The notes: generated by a model not told the origin, from the letters alone. Positions 1 through 6,820 are shown, counted from the first letter of the stretch. The stretch is DNA of 14,829 nt from Bacteroidetes bacterium UBA4416 (GCA_002390745.1 DGQK01000040.1:1-14829); one strand, 5' to 3'. Numbers and translations are program-made.

Positions 1-1138
1 CGATCAGGGATACCGGTACTGCCAGCACAGGAATTAAAGTAGAGCGCCAGTCCTGTAAAAAGATAAATACCACCAGGGCTACCAGGAGGAAGGCCTCCAG
101 CAGGGTCTTGATCACTTCATGAATAGAGGCATCCAGGAAGCGTGATACATCATAGCTGATGGTATAATCCATGCCCGGGGGAAAGGTCGTTTCTTTTAAG
201 AAAGCCAGTCGCTCCTTGATGTTGGCAATTACCTCGCTGGCGTTGGAGCCCGGGCGTTGCTTTAGCACAATGGCTGCCGATGGCTGGCCGTTCTCTTTCG
301 ATAGCACATCGTAATCCAGCGAGCCGAACTCGATGTCTGCGACATCTTTCAGGCGCAGCATCTCGCCGCCGGGCGTTACCTTCACTACAATATTTTCGTA
401 CTGCTCTTTTTGCGTAAGCTTGCCGGTATAGCGCAGCACATACTGAAGCGATTGTGCTTTCCTGCCCGAGCTTTCCCCAATCTTTCCGGGGGCGGCTTCA
501 ATGTTCTGCGCGCGGAGAGCCGTGATCACATCTTCTGCAGAGATGGCGTAAGCGTCGAGCTTGGCCGGCTTCAGCCACACACGCATGGCATATTCGCGCT
601 GCCCCATGATATCGGCAAAGCCTACACCGTCGATCCGCTTGAGCTCCGCAAGCACATTGATGTCTGCAAAATTGTATATGAACTTTTCGTCCAGCGTTGT
701 GTCACTGCTGATGAGGTTCAGATACATAAGCATGCTGTTCACTTCCTTTTCAGTAGAAACGCCTGCTTTGATCACCTCCTCCGGAAGCTCATCGAGCACC
801 GTGGCCACGCGGTTCTGAACATTCACGGCTGCCTGATCGGGATCGGTGCCTACTTTGAAATAAACCTGGATGATGCTGGTGCCGTCGTTGCCAGAAACAG
901 ACGACATATAAGCCATCCCGGGAACCCCGTTGATAGCCCTTTCCAGCGGTGTGACCACAGCCTTTGCGCACACCTCGGCATTGGCACCTGTGTACTTGGT
1001 GGTAACGGATACCGCAGGCGGCGCAATATCCGGGTATTGTGTGACCGGGAGCCCGCTGAGGGCAAGCGCTCCTATCAGTGTAATAAAGAGAGAGATGACC
1101 AGGGATAGTACCGGTCGCTGGATGAATTTTTTAAACAT
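1..1138 (-). CDS. RND multidrug efflux pump, inner-membrane subunit (HAE1/AcrB-like), N-terminal part
   Basis: An ATG at 1138 on the minus strand opens a frame that runs off the left edge, giving about 379 residues of a protein that is usually about 1050 long. The translation begins MFKKFIQRPVLSLVIS, then LPVTQYPDIAPPAVSVTTKY. This is the classic first transmembrane helix and porter-domain start of hydrophobe/amphiphile efflux (HAE1) RND pumps. Further family signatures are PLERAINGVPGMAYMSS, VQNRVATVLDELPEEV and, near the edge, the second membrane helix ending FIFLQDWRSTLIPVLAVP. Such pumps use the proton gradient to export drugs or other amphiphiles through a periplasmic adaptor and an outer-membrane channel. 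The adaptor gene ends 9 bases upstream, so the two are co-transcribed. An outer-membrane factor gene probably follows beyond the window. The substrate cannot be told from sequence. No frame damage is visible in the part present. Confidence 0.95.
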   Translation of the reverse strand, partial: MFKKFIQRPVLSLVISLFITLIGALALSGLPVTQYPDIAPPAVSVTTKYTGANAEVCAKAVVTPLERAINGVPGMAYMSSVSGNDGTSIIQVYFKVGTDPDQAAVNVQNRVATVLDELPEEVIKAGVSTEKEVNSMLMYLNLISSDTTLDEKFIYNFADINVLAELKRIDGVGFADIMGQREYAMRVWLKPAKLDAYAISAEDVITALRAQNIEAAPGKIGESSGRKAQSLQYVLRYTGKLTQKEQYENIVVKVTPGGEMLRLKDVADIEFGSLDYDVLSKENGQPSAAIVLKQRPGSNASEVIANIKERLAFLKETTFPPGMDYTISYDVSRFLDASIHEVIKTLLEAFLLVALVVFIFLQDWRSTLIPVLAVPVSLI

Positions 1139-1147
1139 GGTCGGATC

Positions 1148-2266
1148 TTATTTTGAGGCGAGCTTTTTAATAATTTGCCGCATGGTCATTAATTCCGGCT
1201 TGATGATCATTTCCGGCTTCACATTCTGGATGCCTTCGTAAATGATCTTTTCCCCTTCCTGAAGGCCGTTGCTGACAAGGTAGAGGTGAGGCAGCCTGGT
1301 TTTGGCTTCGATGTTGCGGACGCTGATCTTGTTGTCCTTGTCCACAACGTATACATAGAGCTTATCCTGGATCTCGAAGGTGGATTTCTGAGGCACGATC
1401 ATCATATCATTGAACGTCTTGCGCAGGCGTATTTTCCCGCTGGCGCCATGCTTGATGATCTTCCCGGGATTTTTGAAGCGTGCGCGGAAGGCAATATTCC
1501 CGGTACGCGCATCGATCACGCCTTCGATGGTTTCGATCACGCCTTTGTAAGGATGCTCCATGCCATCGGCGAGGATGAGCGTCGCTACTTTCGAGTTGAT
1601 GCTGTCCTTGCGGATATGACGTGCATAATTCAGGTATTCCTTTTCCGACACATCGAAATAGGCGAACACCTCATCATTATCAGAGATGGAAGTGAGTAGC
1701 GTGCCTTCTTCGATCAGGCTCCCGATCTTATGCGGAATGCGGTTGATGGTGCCGTTGAACGGCGCGCGGATCTCGGTGTTGGAAAGCTTTAGCTGGGCGT
1801 GCGTCTGGTAAGCCTGCGCTTCTTCCCTCTGCGCTTTCTTTGCCTCCAGCTTATTTTTGGCGAGCTCCACTTCAGTCGGCGAAATGATCTTTTTTTCCGC
1901 AAGCTGCAGAACATTTTTCAGCTCCAGCTCAGCGGCATTGACGTCGGCCACAGCGCTCTTGTAAAGCGCTTTTGTTTTTGCCAGCTCTTCCACATATTCC
2001 TTGTTGTTGATGCTGAACAGCAGCTGGTTCTGAGTCACGTAGGCGCCTTCATCCACATGGATTTTTTCAAGATAGCCCGTCACCCGTGCCCTGATTTCAA
2101 CATTCTGGAGCGCATGGATCTCTGCTACGTAATCGGTATACGTAAACGTATCTACCCTCACTACAGAAGTGACAGGGAAAGATTCGGGTTGTGTTTCAGT
2201 AGGTTCTGAAAGGTTGCAGCTGCTCAATGCTAAGAGGCAGGCTGCGGTTAGGCCTGGTAGTTTCAA
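1148..2266 (-). CDS. RND efflux periplasmic adaptor lipoprotein (membrane fusion protein, AcrA/MexA-like)
   Basis: This 372-residue protein bridges the RND pump to an outer-membrane channel. The N-terminus is a lipoprotein signal: a short hydrophobic stretch ending LALSSC, which makes Cys17 the probable lipidated residue. Next come a lipoyl-like half (residues about 52-90, with RVTGYLEKIHVDEGAYV), an alpha-helical hairpin (about 95-160, rich in Ala, Lys and Glu), the second lipoyl half (IRAPFNGTINRIPHKIGSLI) and a beta-barrel and membrane-proximal region. The length is normal for the family. The start codon is TTG; no in-frame ATG or GTG that preserves the signal peptide was found upstream, and no Shine-Dalgarno sequence is seen. 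The stop lies 9 bases before the pump gene. A 15-base palindrome lies 23 bases upstream of the start. The exact start is uncertain; the family call is firm. Confidence 0.93.
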   Translation of the reverse strand: MKLPGLTAACLLALSSCNLSEPTETQPESFPVTSVVRVDTFTYTDYVAEIHALQNVEIRARVTGYLEKIHVDEGAYVTQNQLLFSINNKEYVEELAKTKALYKSAVADVNAAELELKNVLQLAEKKIISPTEVELAKNKLEAKKAQREEAQAYQTHAQLKLSNTEIRAPFNGTINRIPHKIGSLIEEGTLLTSISDNDEVFAYFDVSEKEYLNYARHIRKDSINSKVATLILADGMEHPYKGVIETIEGVIDARTGNIAFRARFKNPGKIIKHGASGKIRLRKTFNDMMIVPQKSTFEIQDKLYVYVVDKDNKISVRNIEAKTRLPHLYLVSNGLQEGEKIIYEGIQNVKPEMIIKPELMTMRQIIKKLASK

Positions 2267-2274
2267 GATTATAA

Positions 2275-2306
2275 AAAATTTAAAAATTTCAGGCAGTGCC
2301 TGACAA
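2275..2306 (-). promoter_or_regulatory. Candidate efflux operon promoter with embedded palindromic operator
   Basis: On the minus strand a TTG (2306-2304) and TAAATTTT (2282-2275, 7 of 8 to TAnnTTTG) are separated by 21 bases. The perfect inverted repeat TCAGGCAGTGCCTGA (plus strand 2289-2303, 7-base arms around one central base) fills most of that spacer, directly next to the TTG. A repressor bound there would block RNA polymerase. The predicted transcript start would fall only a few bases before the TTG start codon, which is a weak point. No regulator gene is present in the window. Confidence 0.4.
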
Positions 2307-2309
2307 TGA

Positions 2310-2338
2310 AAAAACAGCTTACCCGGCTTCCGGGTAAG
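2310..2338 (-). terminator. Intrinsic terminator after the small membrane protein gene
   Basis: A 9-base perfect stem (CTTACCCGG at 2318-2326 with CCGGGTAAG at 2330-2338, 3-base loop) is followed on the minus strand by CTG and six T residues (down to about 2310). It begins 6 bases after the stop of the 117-codon gene. It would insulate that gene from the efflux operon, which supports a separate promoter for the efflux genes. Confidence 0.75.
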
Positions 2339-2343
2339 AAAAA

Positions 2344-2697
2344 TTAAGCAGCGTTGAATTGAGGAGGAGGGCGCCGGATTTCGGCGTCGGTTGTCTGTAA
2401 ATGCGAACTAAAACATGAGAACAAGCGTTCGGAGCCGGTGTGGCGAAATATCCCCACTGGCAGACAGTGGTCCTGATACAGGTCAAGTTCTTCCAGGGAT
2501 TCGTTTTCAGGATCCGGATTCTCATACGCATCTTTGTTATCTTTCTGCGTAAACGCTGAAGATACCGGTTCATGAGTTGTGTCTGTGAGCCCGAGGCTCA
2601 ATGAAACTGCCAAAGACGCGAGGATGGACAGGAAAAAAGTCGTCAGGACAAAGATTCCGGCAGGCTTTCTGATTTTATGAAGTAACACCTGTAGCAT
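2344..2697 (-). CDS. Small membrane-anchored protein of unknown function
   Basis: This frame encodes 117 residues and I do not recognise a family. What can be seen: a basic N-terminus (MLQVLLHKIRKPAG), one strong hydrophobic helix at about residues 14-37, then an acidic, Asp/Glu/Asn-rich linker (about 50-70) and a tail with two Cys and two His, ending in Pro-Pro-Pro-Gln-Phe-Asn-Ala-Ala. The topology suggests a single-pass inner-membrane or secreted protein with a periplasmic tail. It lies 67 bases downstream of hemD on the same strand and has its own terminator, so it is either the last gene of a hemD unit or stands alone. A second minus-strand frame overlaps it (2319-2573); this one is preferred because of the signal-like N-terminus and its fit to the terminator. 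It could still be a spurious frame. Confidence 0.6.
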   Translation of the reverse strand: MLQVLLHKIRKPAGIFVLTTFFLSILASLAVSLSLGLTDTTHEPVSSAFTQKDNKDAYENPDPENESLEELDLYQDHCLPVGIFRHTGSERLFSCFSSHLQTTDAEIRRPPPQFNAA

Positions 2698-2764
2698 CGT
2701 AGCGCGGTAAAAATAGGATATATTTCTATATAACGCCGTGAAGCCGGGAGCATTTTTACAATTT

Positions 2765-3478
2765 TTAGTATTTTAAATCTTTGTCATGTGCGAGCAGAAG
2801 CCTGAGCAGCCCTTCTTCTCCGAATACATCCGGTATAGAAACGTTCTTAATGCCGTGCTCTGCCAGGCGGAGCCTGGTGGCGCTGCCCATAGCTATAACG
2901 CGCTGCTGCTCATCGATCTTGTATTTGGCCAGGTAAGCATTTACATTGGAGGGGCTCGTGAAGATGAGGATGTTGCTATAGGGGATTTCGAAATCATCCC
3001 TAAGCGAAGTCTTGTAAGTGTACAGGTTGAAAGCTGTATTGGAAAAAGAAATGTGCTTTTGGATGCTGCGCATGGAGTCCATCGCCTGCGGAAATAAAAC
3101 GCTGTCATCTTTCAGCACTTCCCTGAAATGTTTTGCGATCTGCGCGATGTCCACGCCTTCCCCAATAAAATCAGCTGTTTTTCCGAATGAAGCAAGATGT
3201 GCCGCAGAGTGTTTGCCGATCACACCATACAAAGTGTCCTGCGCAACTTCCGGGCTTTGCGCAAAAAAATAATCTATGGCGGTTTTGCTTGAGAAAAAAA
3301 TCCACTTGCTCTGCGGCGTATAGGAAAAGGGGATTTGTGTGAACTTGATGAGCGGTTCATCAGTAATAACAACATCGTATTTTTCAAGTTCTCTGAAAAT
3401 ACTGTTACTGCTGAGTTTTTTTGAGATGAATACCAGTTTGCCTCTTATCCCTTCAACACGTTTCCCGCTTTTGTCCAT
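2765..3478 (-). CDS. hemD: Uroporphyrinogen-III synthase
   Basis: This 237-residue protein should cyclise hydroxymethylbilane, with inversion of ring D, to uroporphyrinogen III, the branch-point intermediate of haem and related tetrapyrroles in the cytoplasm. HemD proteins are poorly conserved, but the family pattern is visible: two alternating alpha/beta halves joined by a hinge, WIFFSSKTAIDYFF in the first half, the IGKHSAAHLASFG segment, FTSPSNVNAYLAKY in the second half and VIAMGSATRLRLAEHG near the C-terminus. The length is typical. The ATG at 3478 is the first one available and puts the conserved first beta strand (KLVFISKKL) near residue 14. No other haem gene is in the window, so it appears to be a dispersed haem gene. 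The upstream region is shared with the divergent small unit at 3533-3707. Confidence 0.88.
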   Translation of the reverse strand: MDKSGKRVEGIRGKLVFISKKLSSNSIFRELEKYDVVITDEPLIKFTQIPFSYTPQSKWIFFSSKTAIDYFFAQSPEVAQDTLYGVIGKHSAAHLASFGKTADFIGEGVDIAQIAKHFREVLKDDSVLFPQAMDSMRSIQKHISFSNTAFNLYTYKTSLRDDFEIPYSNILIFTSPSNVNAYLAKYKIDEQQRVIAMGSATRLRLAEHGIKNVSIPDVFGEEGLLRLLLAHDKDLKY

Positions 3479-3532
3479 TGGTGTTTTTTTTGTTTACAAC
3501 AAATCTTAACAAAGACTCCTTGTTTTTTTTCG

Positions 3533-3540
3533 TAGCTTTA
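3533..3540 (+). promoter_or_regulatory. Candidate -7 promoter element of the small plus-strand unit
   Basis: TAGCTTTA matches the Bacteroidota -7 consensus TAnnTTTG at 7 of 8 positions and lies 11 bases before the ATG of the 33-codon ORF. No TTG is found at the ideal -33 distance. TTAACA stands 18-19 bases upstream, and a similar arrangement (TTAACA, 16 bases, TCGTAACTTA) precedes recA at about 13603-13633. Confidence 0.35.
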
Positions 3541-3551
3541 TGGCGACAAAA

Positions 3552-3653
3552 ATGAGTAATTTAAATAACATATTAAAATCAATGCCCCGTTTCCGGGGTG
3601 TAGGTGTTAAGAAACTTATTTTTTCTTCAAACAACAAGGTCTTTATTAATTAA
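3552..3653 (+). CDS. Candidate 33-codon small protein or leader peptide
   Basis: An ATG at 3552 opens 33 codons and a TAA at 3651-3653. The peptide starts MSNLNNILKSMPRFRG, is basic (six Lys or Arg, no acidic residues), contains six Asn, and ends in KVFIN. It has no signal peptide or clear membrane helix. The case for a real unit is positional: a -7-like element lies just upstream, the stop codon abuts a hairpin, and a second hairpin with a T-tract follows by 3707. The transcript would be about 160 bases. Within the ORF, CCCCG (3585-3589) and CGGGG (3594-3598) can pair with each other or with the two arms of the first downstream hairpin, as in an attenuator. I know no homologue. It could instead be a small RNA with a chance frame. 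The next gene starts 314 bases further on. Confidence 0.4.
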   Translation: MSNLNNILKSMPRFRGVGVKKLIFSSNNKVFIN

Positions 3654-3654
3654 G

Positions 3655-3707
3655 CCCCGCAACGTTTTTTGTGCGGGGATCGGGAGACAAGCTCTCCTTT
3701 CTTTTTT
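3655..3707 (+). terminator. Tandem hairpins with T-tract ending the small unit
   Basis: The first hairpin pairs CCCCGCA (3655-3661) with TGCGGGG (3672-3678) around a 10-base loop and starts one base after the preceding stop codon. The second pairs GGAGA (3683-3687) with TCTCC (3693-3697) and runs straight into a T-rich tract (3698-3707, one C). The second hairpin with its T-tract is the probable intrinsic terminator. The first may be a stabiliser or part of a switch. Confidence 0.6.
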
Positions 3708-3967
3708 CAACACTTTCGTTTCATTTCATAGAACAGCCCGGTGCCGTCTTTTATGCCGTTTAGGTTTTTAGGAGGTTGCAGATGGTGTCTGACTATGTTT
3801 TACACGTATACGCCGGAATTCCTGCCGGGAAAGAGCAGTGCCGTGTACATATCAGTCGTTAATCCATTTTGTGAAGGCATCAGCATCGTGTATGCATCGT
3901 TGCAGATACTTAACCGGTGATGAAACGGGCTAATACCATAACCAATAAAAAAATAACAATCACACCC
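3708..3967. other. Intergenic leader region upstream of the GreA/GreB-like gene
   Basis: No family-level gene was seen in these 260 bases. They contain AGGAGG at 3770-3775 followed by a 26-codon ATG frame (3782-3862), and several near-matches to the TAnnTTTG promoter element (around 3760 and 3794). There is also a TTG with N19 spacing before a poor -7 element near 3890. GTG (3917) and ATG (3920) codons in frame with the following gene would add 16-17 residues to it. None of these sites is convincing alone. Confidence 0.35.
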
Positions 3968-4330
3968 ATGAAACCAATTATCTCAGAATCAGTATACCAC
4001 ACATTGCGTCATCTTATTTCAACGTTAAAATCACCCCAGGTGAAACAGCTGGGCGAAGAATTGTCGAAAGCGGAAGTGGTGAAAGACGATGCGCTGCAAC
4101 GTGATGTGGTGAGCATAAATTCGATCGTCGAATTTGAAGATGTGGCATTGAAGAAGCCGATACGCCTGCAGATTGTATTGCCGGAAGAGGAGGATCTGGC
4201 GAAGCGTAAAGTATCTGTGTTTGCGCCTATCAGCATTGCCCTGATCGGGTTTAAGCAGTCGTATTCCTTTCAATGGGACATGCCTGCCGGAACCAAAGTA
4301 CTAAAGATCATTGAAGTCCGTAATGAATGA
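3968..4330 (+). CDS. GreA/GreB C-terminal-like (Rnk-type) transcription elongation factor family protein
   Basis: The 120-residue product (from the ATG at 3968) matches the FKBP-like C-terminal domain shared by GreA/GreB and Rnk. SINSIVEFEDVALKKPIRLQ is followed by IVLPEEEDLAKRKVSVFAPI, then IALIGFKQ and WDMPAGTKVLKIIEV. An N-terminal helical part (residues 1-50) is too short to be the GreA coiled coil. Such proteins bind the RNA polymerase secondary channel or have other regulatory roles; in E. coli Rnk competes with Gre factors. Which applies here is unknown. I prefer 3968 over the in-frame GTG at 3917 and ATG at 3920, because MKPIISESVYHTL resembles the usual N-terminus and the added residues are low-complexity Lys/Thr/Ile. 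The sensor-like gene follows after 15 bases, so the two probably form an operon. Confidence 0.82.
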   Translation: MKPIISESVYHTLRHLISTLKSPQVKQLGEELSKAEVVKDDALQRDVVSINSIVEFEDVALKKPIRLQIVLPEEEDLAKRKVSVFAPISIALIGFKQSYSFQWDMPAGTKVLKIIEVRNE

Positions 4331-4345
4331 TAAAACCATATACTC

Positions 4346-5005
4346 ATGAACATCCTGTATGCCATCAAACAAAAAGGCAGGATTACCCTGCTTTTATTAG
4401 CGCTTGGGGCGCTGGAGCTTGCAAACTGCAATGCCTATAACCGTAACATTGCCGAAATGGGAAATTCTGTTTCCGAAGTATATGCCGACAGGCTTATGGC
4501 TCAGGATTACATTTATAAGCTCTCGGCCAGGATCCATGAGCGCAAATGGGCCTTACATGAAAACAGCAATGCGCAGCCGGATGGTATGAGCCTGCCGGGA
4601 GCGCAGAGCTTAAGCATCCTGACCCTTCTCCGCGATTATGAAAAAACAAAATTTACACCCGAGGAAAAAATCAGGTATGAAGCGTTCCGGGCCAATATTT
4701 TTAAAATGCTTTCCCTGCAACAGCGTTATGGCAATGCCGTTGAAGCGCCGGAGAAGAATGCCATTCTCAGGTCTTACCGGGCTTCGCTGGATCTTTCGTT
4801 GCAGCAGTTAGAGCAATTGTCAGGCATCCAGATGCAGCGCGGGAAACACATTCTTGCCGACTCTCAGAAAATTGTTTCTTTCTCTTTTTTGCTCAACCAG
4901 CTGGACTGGGTATTGATCTTTATCACCCTGGCAATCATCATGGCATTGATCTTTGCAACTAAAAGCACCTTCCCAAAACAATTCCAAAATCACCTGTTGA
5001 ACTAA
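4346..5005 (+). CDS. Membrane protein with an MCP-type four-helix-bundle sensor domain and no output domain
   Basis: The 219-residue product has a hydrophobic helix at about residues 13-29, a helical periplasmic region (about 31-180) and a second membrane helix at about 187-205, followed by only about 14 cytoplasmic residues. The segment SVSEVYADRLMAQDYIYKLS, with conserved RIHERKW after it, matches the 4HB_MCP_1 sensor fold of chemoreceptors and histidine kinases. No HAMP, methyl-accepting, kinase or cyclase domain follows, and a strong terminator begins inside the stop codon. The protein therefore appears complete rather than truncated. Its partner is unknown; the co-directional GreA/GreB-like gene 15 bases upstream is the only candidate in the window. 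Asn and Cys residues near position 27-29 could mimic a lipobox, but the match is poor. Confidence 0.78.
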   Translation: MNILYAIKQKGRITLLLLALGALELANCNAYNRNIAEMGNSVSEVYADRLMAQDYIYKLSARIHERKWALHENSNAQPDGMSLPGAQSLSILTLLRDYEKTKFTPEEKIRYEAFRANIFKMLSLQQRYGNAVEAPEKNAILRSYRASLDLSLQQLEQLSGIQMQRGKHILADSQKIVSFSFLLNQLDWVLIFITLAIIMALIFATKSTFPKQFQNHLLN

Positions 5006-5035
5006 AGCACCCGGCTTCACATGACCGGGTGCTTT
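5004..5035. terminator. Bidirectional intrinsic terminator between convergent genes
   Basis: An 11-base perfect stem pairs AAAGCACCCGG (5004-5014) with CCGGGTGCTTT (5025-5035) around a 10-base loop. The A and T residues at the stem ends serve as short U-tracts in both directions. It overlaps the last two bases of the plus-strand stop codon and lies 15 bases past the minus-strand stop at 5051, so it can end both transcripts. Confidence 0.82.
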
Positions 5036-5050
5036 GTGAATACCTCACAT

Positions 5051-6745
5051 TTACTTCACAACCAGCTGCATGTTCTTTGGCGCTTTCACCATAAAACTGA
5101 AAGCGTCTTTCCTGTTGTCGCGGGCTTTGATGGTATGACGCCATTTGATCTCGCCGGTTATGTCATTTTGCCTGGCTCCGTTCAGCTCCAGTTTCTGAAT
5201 GGTTACCTGCTGGCTTTTTGCCAGTGGAACCTGATCGAGTACTTCGATGTCGATACTTTTGGAATTACTGTTCTTCACAATGATCTCGTAAGCTACTTCA
5301 TAGATTTTATCATTATCGGCTAGTCTCTCTTTCGATTTGTCTTTGATTTTATTTCTCATCACGGTCACGTTCTTATCCTGCCCCAGCGAGAGCTCCAGTG
5401 TGTCTTCCGTGCTGCCCGTCTGCAGGAATGTTTTTCCGACGAAGGTGCCTCCGAAATACACATTCGCTTTCCCGGGAAGTAAGTTCAGCTCCTCATAGTT
5501 GGTGATCCGGGCGGTGAGGTAAGCTTTCAGGTCAAGCTTCGGAACGGTTTTATGAACGTAATGTGTTTTCAGCTCTTTGTTGAGGATGGAAACAAAGTGA
5601 TTTTTATTATCGCTCGGAATCGAGTAGGCCAGCCTGATCTCAAATTCCGCCTGTATGAGGTTTTCATCCATCACCACATAGTCGTATGCTTCTTCGGAGG
5701 TGATTACCACATCTTTTTGCTGGTTGGATTCATAACTAAGGTTGTTGAAAATTGGAGCGCTTAGCGTTGTCGTTGTATTGAAGGAGCTGCTTCTTTCAGT
5801 TCTGCCTGATTTTTTAGCGGCTTGGTTTTTATAGACATCGACAAAGTAAGGGTTCAATACCGGCAGGTTAAAGCTCTGGTTCGGATTCGCCGTGCTCAGG
5901 GTAAGTTTCACATCTTTCCAGTCGGTACCGGTATTTTGGAACACGGTGGCTTTATAGGTGAGCTGGATCGGCTTTTCCATGCTTTCTGTGCGGAGGTCGT
6001 AGGTTGGCGCCCAGCCGGCATCCGGCACAAAATAGTTAATGCCGATGGTGGCGCTGGTAGCCGCATCAGCCACGATGGTCACAACGATGCGGTAGTCCGG
6101 CTTGTCGGCCTGCTGTGTGCTAAGGTCTTTATTGGCCTGTTCACTTTCTATCTGAGCTTTCCTGGCTTCGATAGAGCTGATCTTTAACGCTAGTTTTGCC
6201 TCGTCTTTTTTAAGCCTGAGTAATTCGTTGTTGATGTTATTCAATTTTTCACGAAGGAATGACAAGCCATCTTTCAGAAAGGCAATGGAATCTTTTTTGG
6301 AAAGGCCTTTATACAGGCCGTAATTCAGCAGCACGCCTTTTTCCGTGTCCAGCACCTCGCGTTGGTTGTGGATGCTTTCGGTATCGTAGCTTAGCTGGAG
6401 GAGCGAATCGTCCAGTTCTTTCAGGGTCCTGGCATATTTTACATTGCCATTGGCTTTCAGTTTTTGCAGCGCAGGGTAGTGAAGCAGGTACTGAGTTTCG
6501 GTAATGACGCAATTGCCAATCCCCGAAGCCTGGATGCTTTGCGGGTCGATGTTTTTTTCAAGGCCCTCGAAAATAATAGTACTCTCTCCTTGCGGGAGGC
6601 TCAACGCGCCGGTTCGGAACACCTGTGCGCCCTGTAAATAAACGGTTATTTTTTCCGGTTTCGACCGGAGAATTTTTTCGGTATCGCTGGCCTTTGTTTG
6701 GAATGCCAGCAGGCACAGGGCTGCCAGGAAGACGGTAACTCTCAT
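5051..6745 (-). CDS. Secreted DUF4139 / mucoidy-inhibitor MuiA family protein
   Basis: This is a 564-residue exported protein of unknown biochemical role. A signal peptide spans residues 1-19 (MRVTVFLAALCLLAFQTKA). Next comes the DUF4140-type N-terminal region (about 30-95, with KITVYLQGAQVFRTGALSLP and IIFEGLEKNIDPQSIQASG), then a long coiled coil (about 100-205, many Lys/Glu/Leu). The C-terminal DUF4139 beta-rich region (about 215-560) includes WAPTYDLRTES, ATVFQNTGTDWKDVKLTLST and LPGKANVYFGGTFVGKT. The arrangement and length are typical of Bacteroidota MuiA-like proteins. The name comes from a Streptomyces mucoidy phenotype and does not establish function here. It stands alone between a terminator and its own -7 element. 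The ATG at 6745 is supported by the signal peptide. Confidence 0.92.
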   Translation of the reverse strand: MRVTVFLAALCLLAFQTKASDTEKILRSKPEKITVYLQGAQVFRTGALSLPQGESTIIFEGLEKNIDPQSIQASGIGNCVITETQYLLHYPALQKLKANGNVKYARTLKELDDSLLQLSYDTESIHNQREVLDTEKGVLLNYGLYKGLSKKDSIAFLKDGLSFLREKLNNINNELLRLKKDEAKLALKISSIEARKAQIESEQANKDLSTQQADKPDYRIVVTIVADAATSATIGINYFVPDAGWAPTYDLRTESMEKPIQLTYKATVFQNTGTDWKDVKLTLSTANPNQSFNLPVLNPYFVDVYKNQAAKKSGRTERSSSFNTTTTLSAPIFNNLSYESNQQKDVVITSEEAYDYVVMDENLIQAEFEIRLAYSIPSDNKNHFVSILNKELKTHYVHKTVPKLDLKAYLTARITNYEELNLLPGKANVYFGGTFVGKTFLQTGSTEDTLELSLGQDKNVTVMRNKIKDKSKERLADNDKIYEVAYEIIVKNSNSKSIDIEVLDQVPLAKSQQVTIQKLELNGARQNDITGEIKWRHTIKARDNRKDAFSFMVKAPKNMQLVVK

Positions 6746-6767
6746 GAGATGTGGTTTAAAATTTCAG

Positions 6768-6775
6768 CAAACATA
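6768..6775 (-). promoter_or_regulatory. -7 promoter element of the MuiA-like gene
   Basis: On the minus strand TATGTTTG is a full match to the Bacteroidota -7 consensus TAnnTTTG and lies 22 bases before the ATG. A TTA stands 18 bases further upstream where TTG would be expected. Confidence 0.55.
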
Positions 6776-6820
6776 AAACGGCTATCAGGAAAATAACAGC
6801 GCTACTTAGTAAACGGGTTG

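Noticed and set aside
410..1108. A 232-codon plus-strand frame.
   Set aside because: It is antisense to the RND pump gene, whose translation matches family motifs throughout.
2319..2573. An 84-codon minus-strand frame overlapping the small membrane protein.
   Set aside because: It reads through the terminator stem, lacks a signal-like N-terminus and is very Arg-rich, so the 117-codon frame is preferred.
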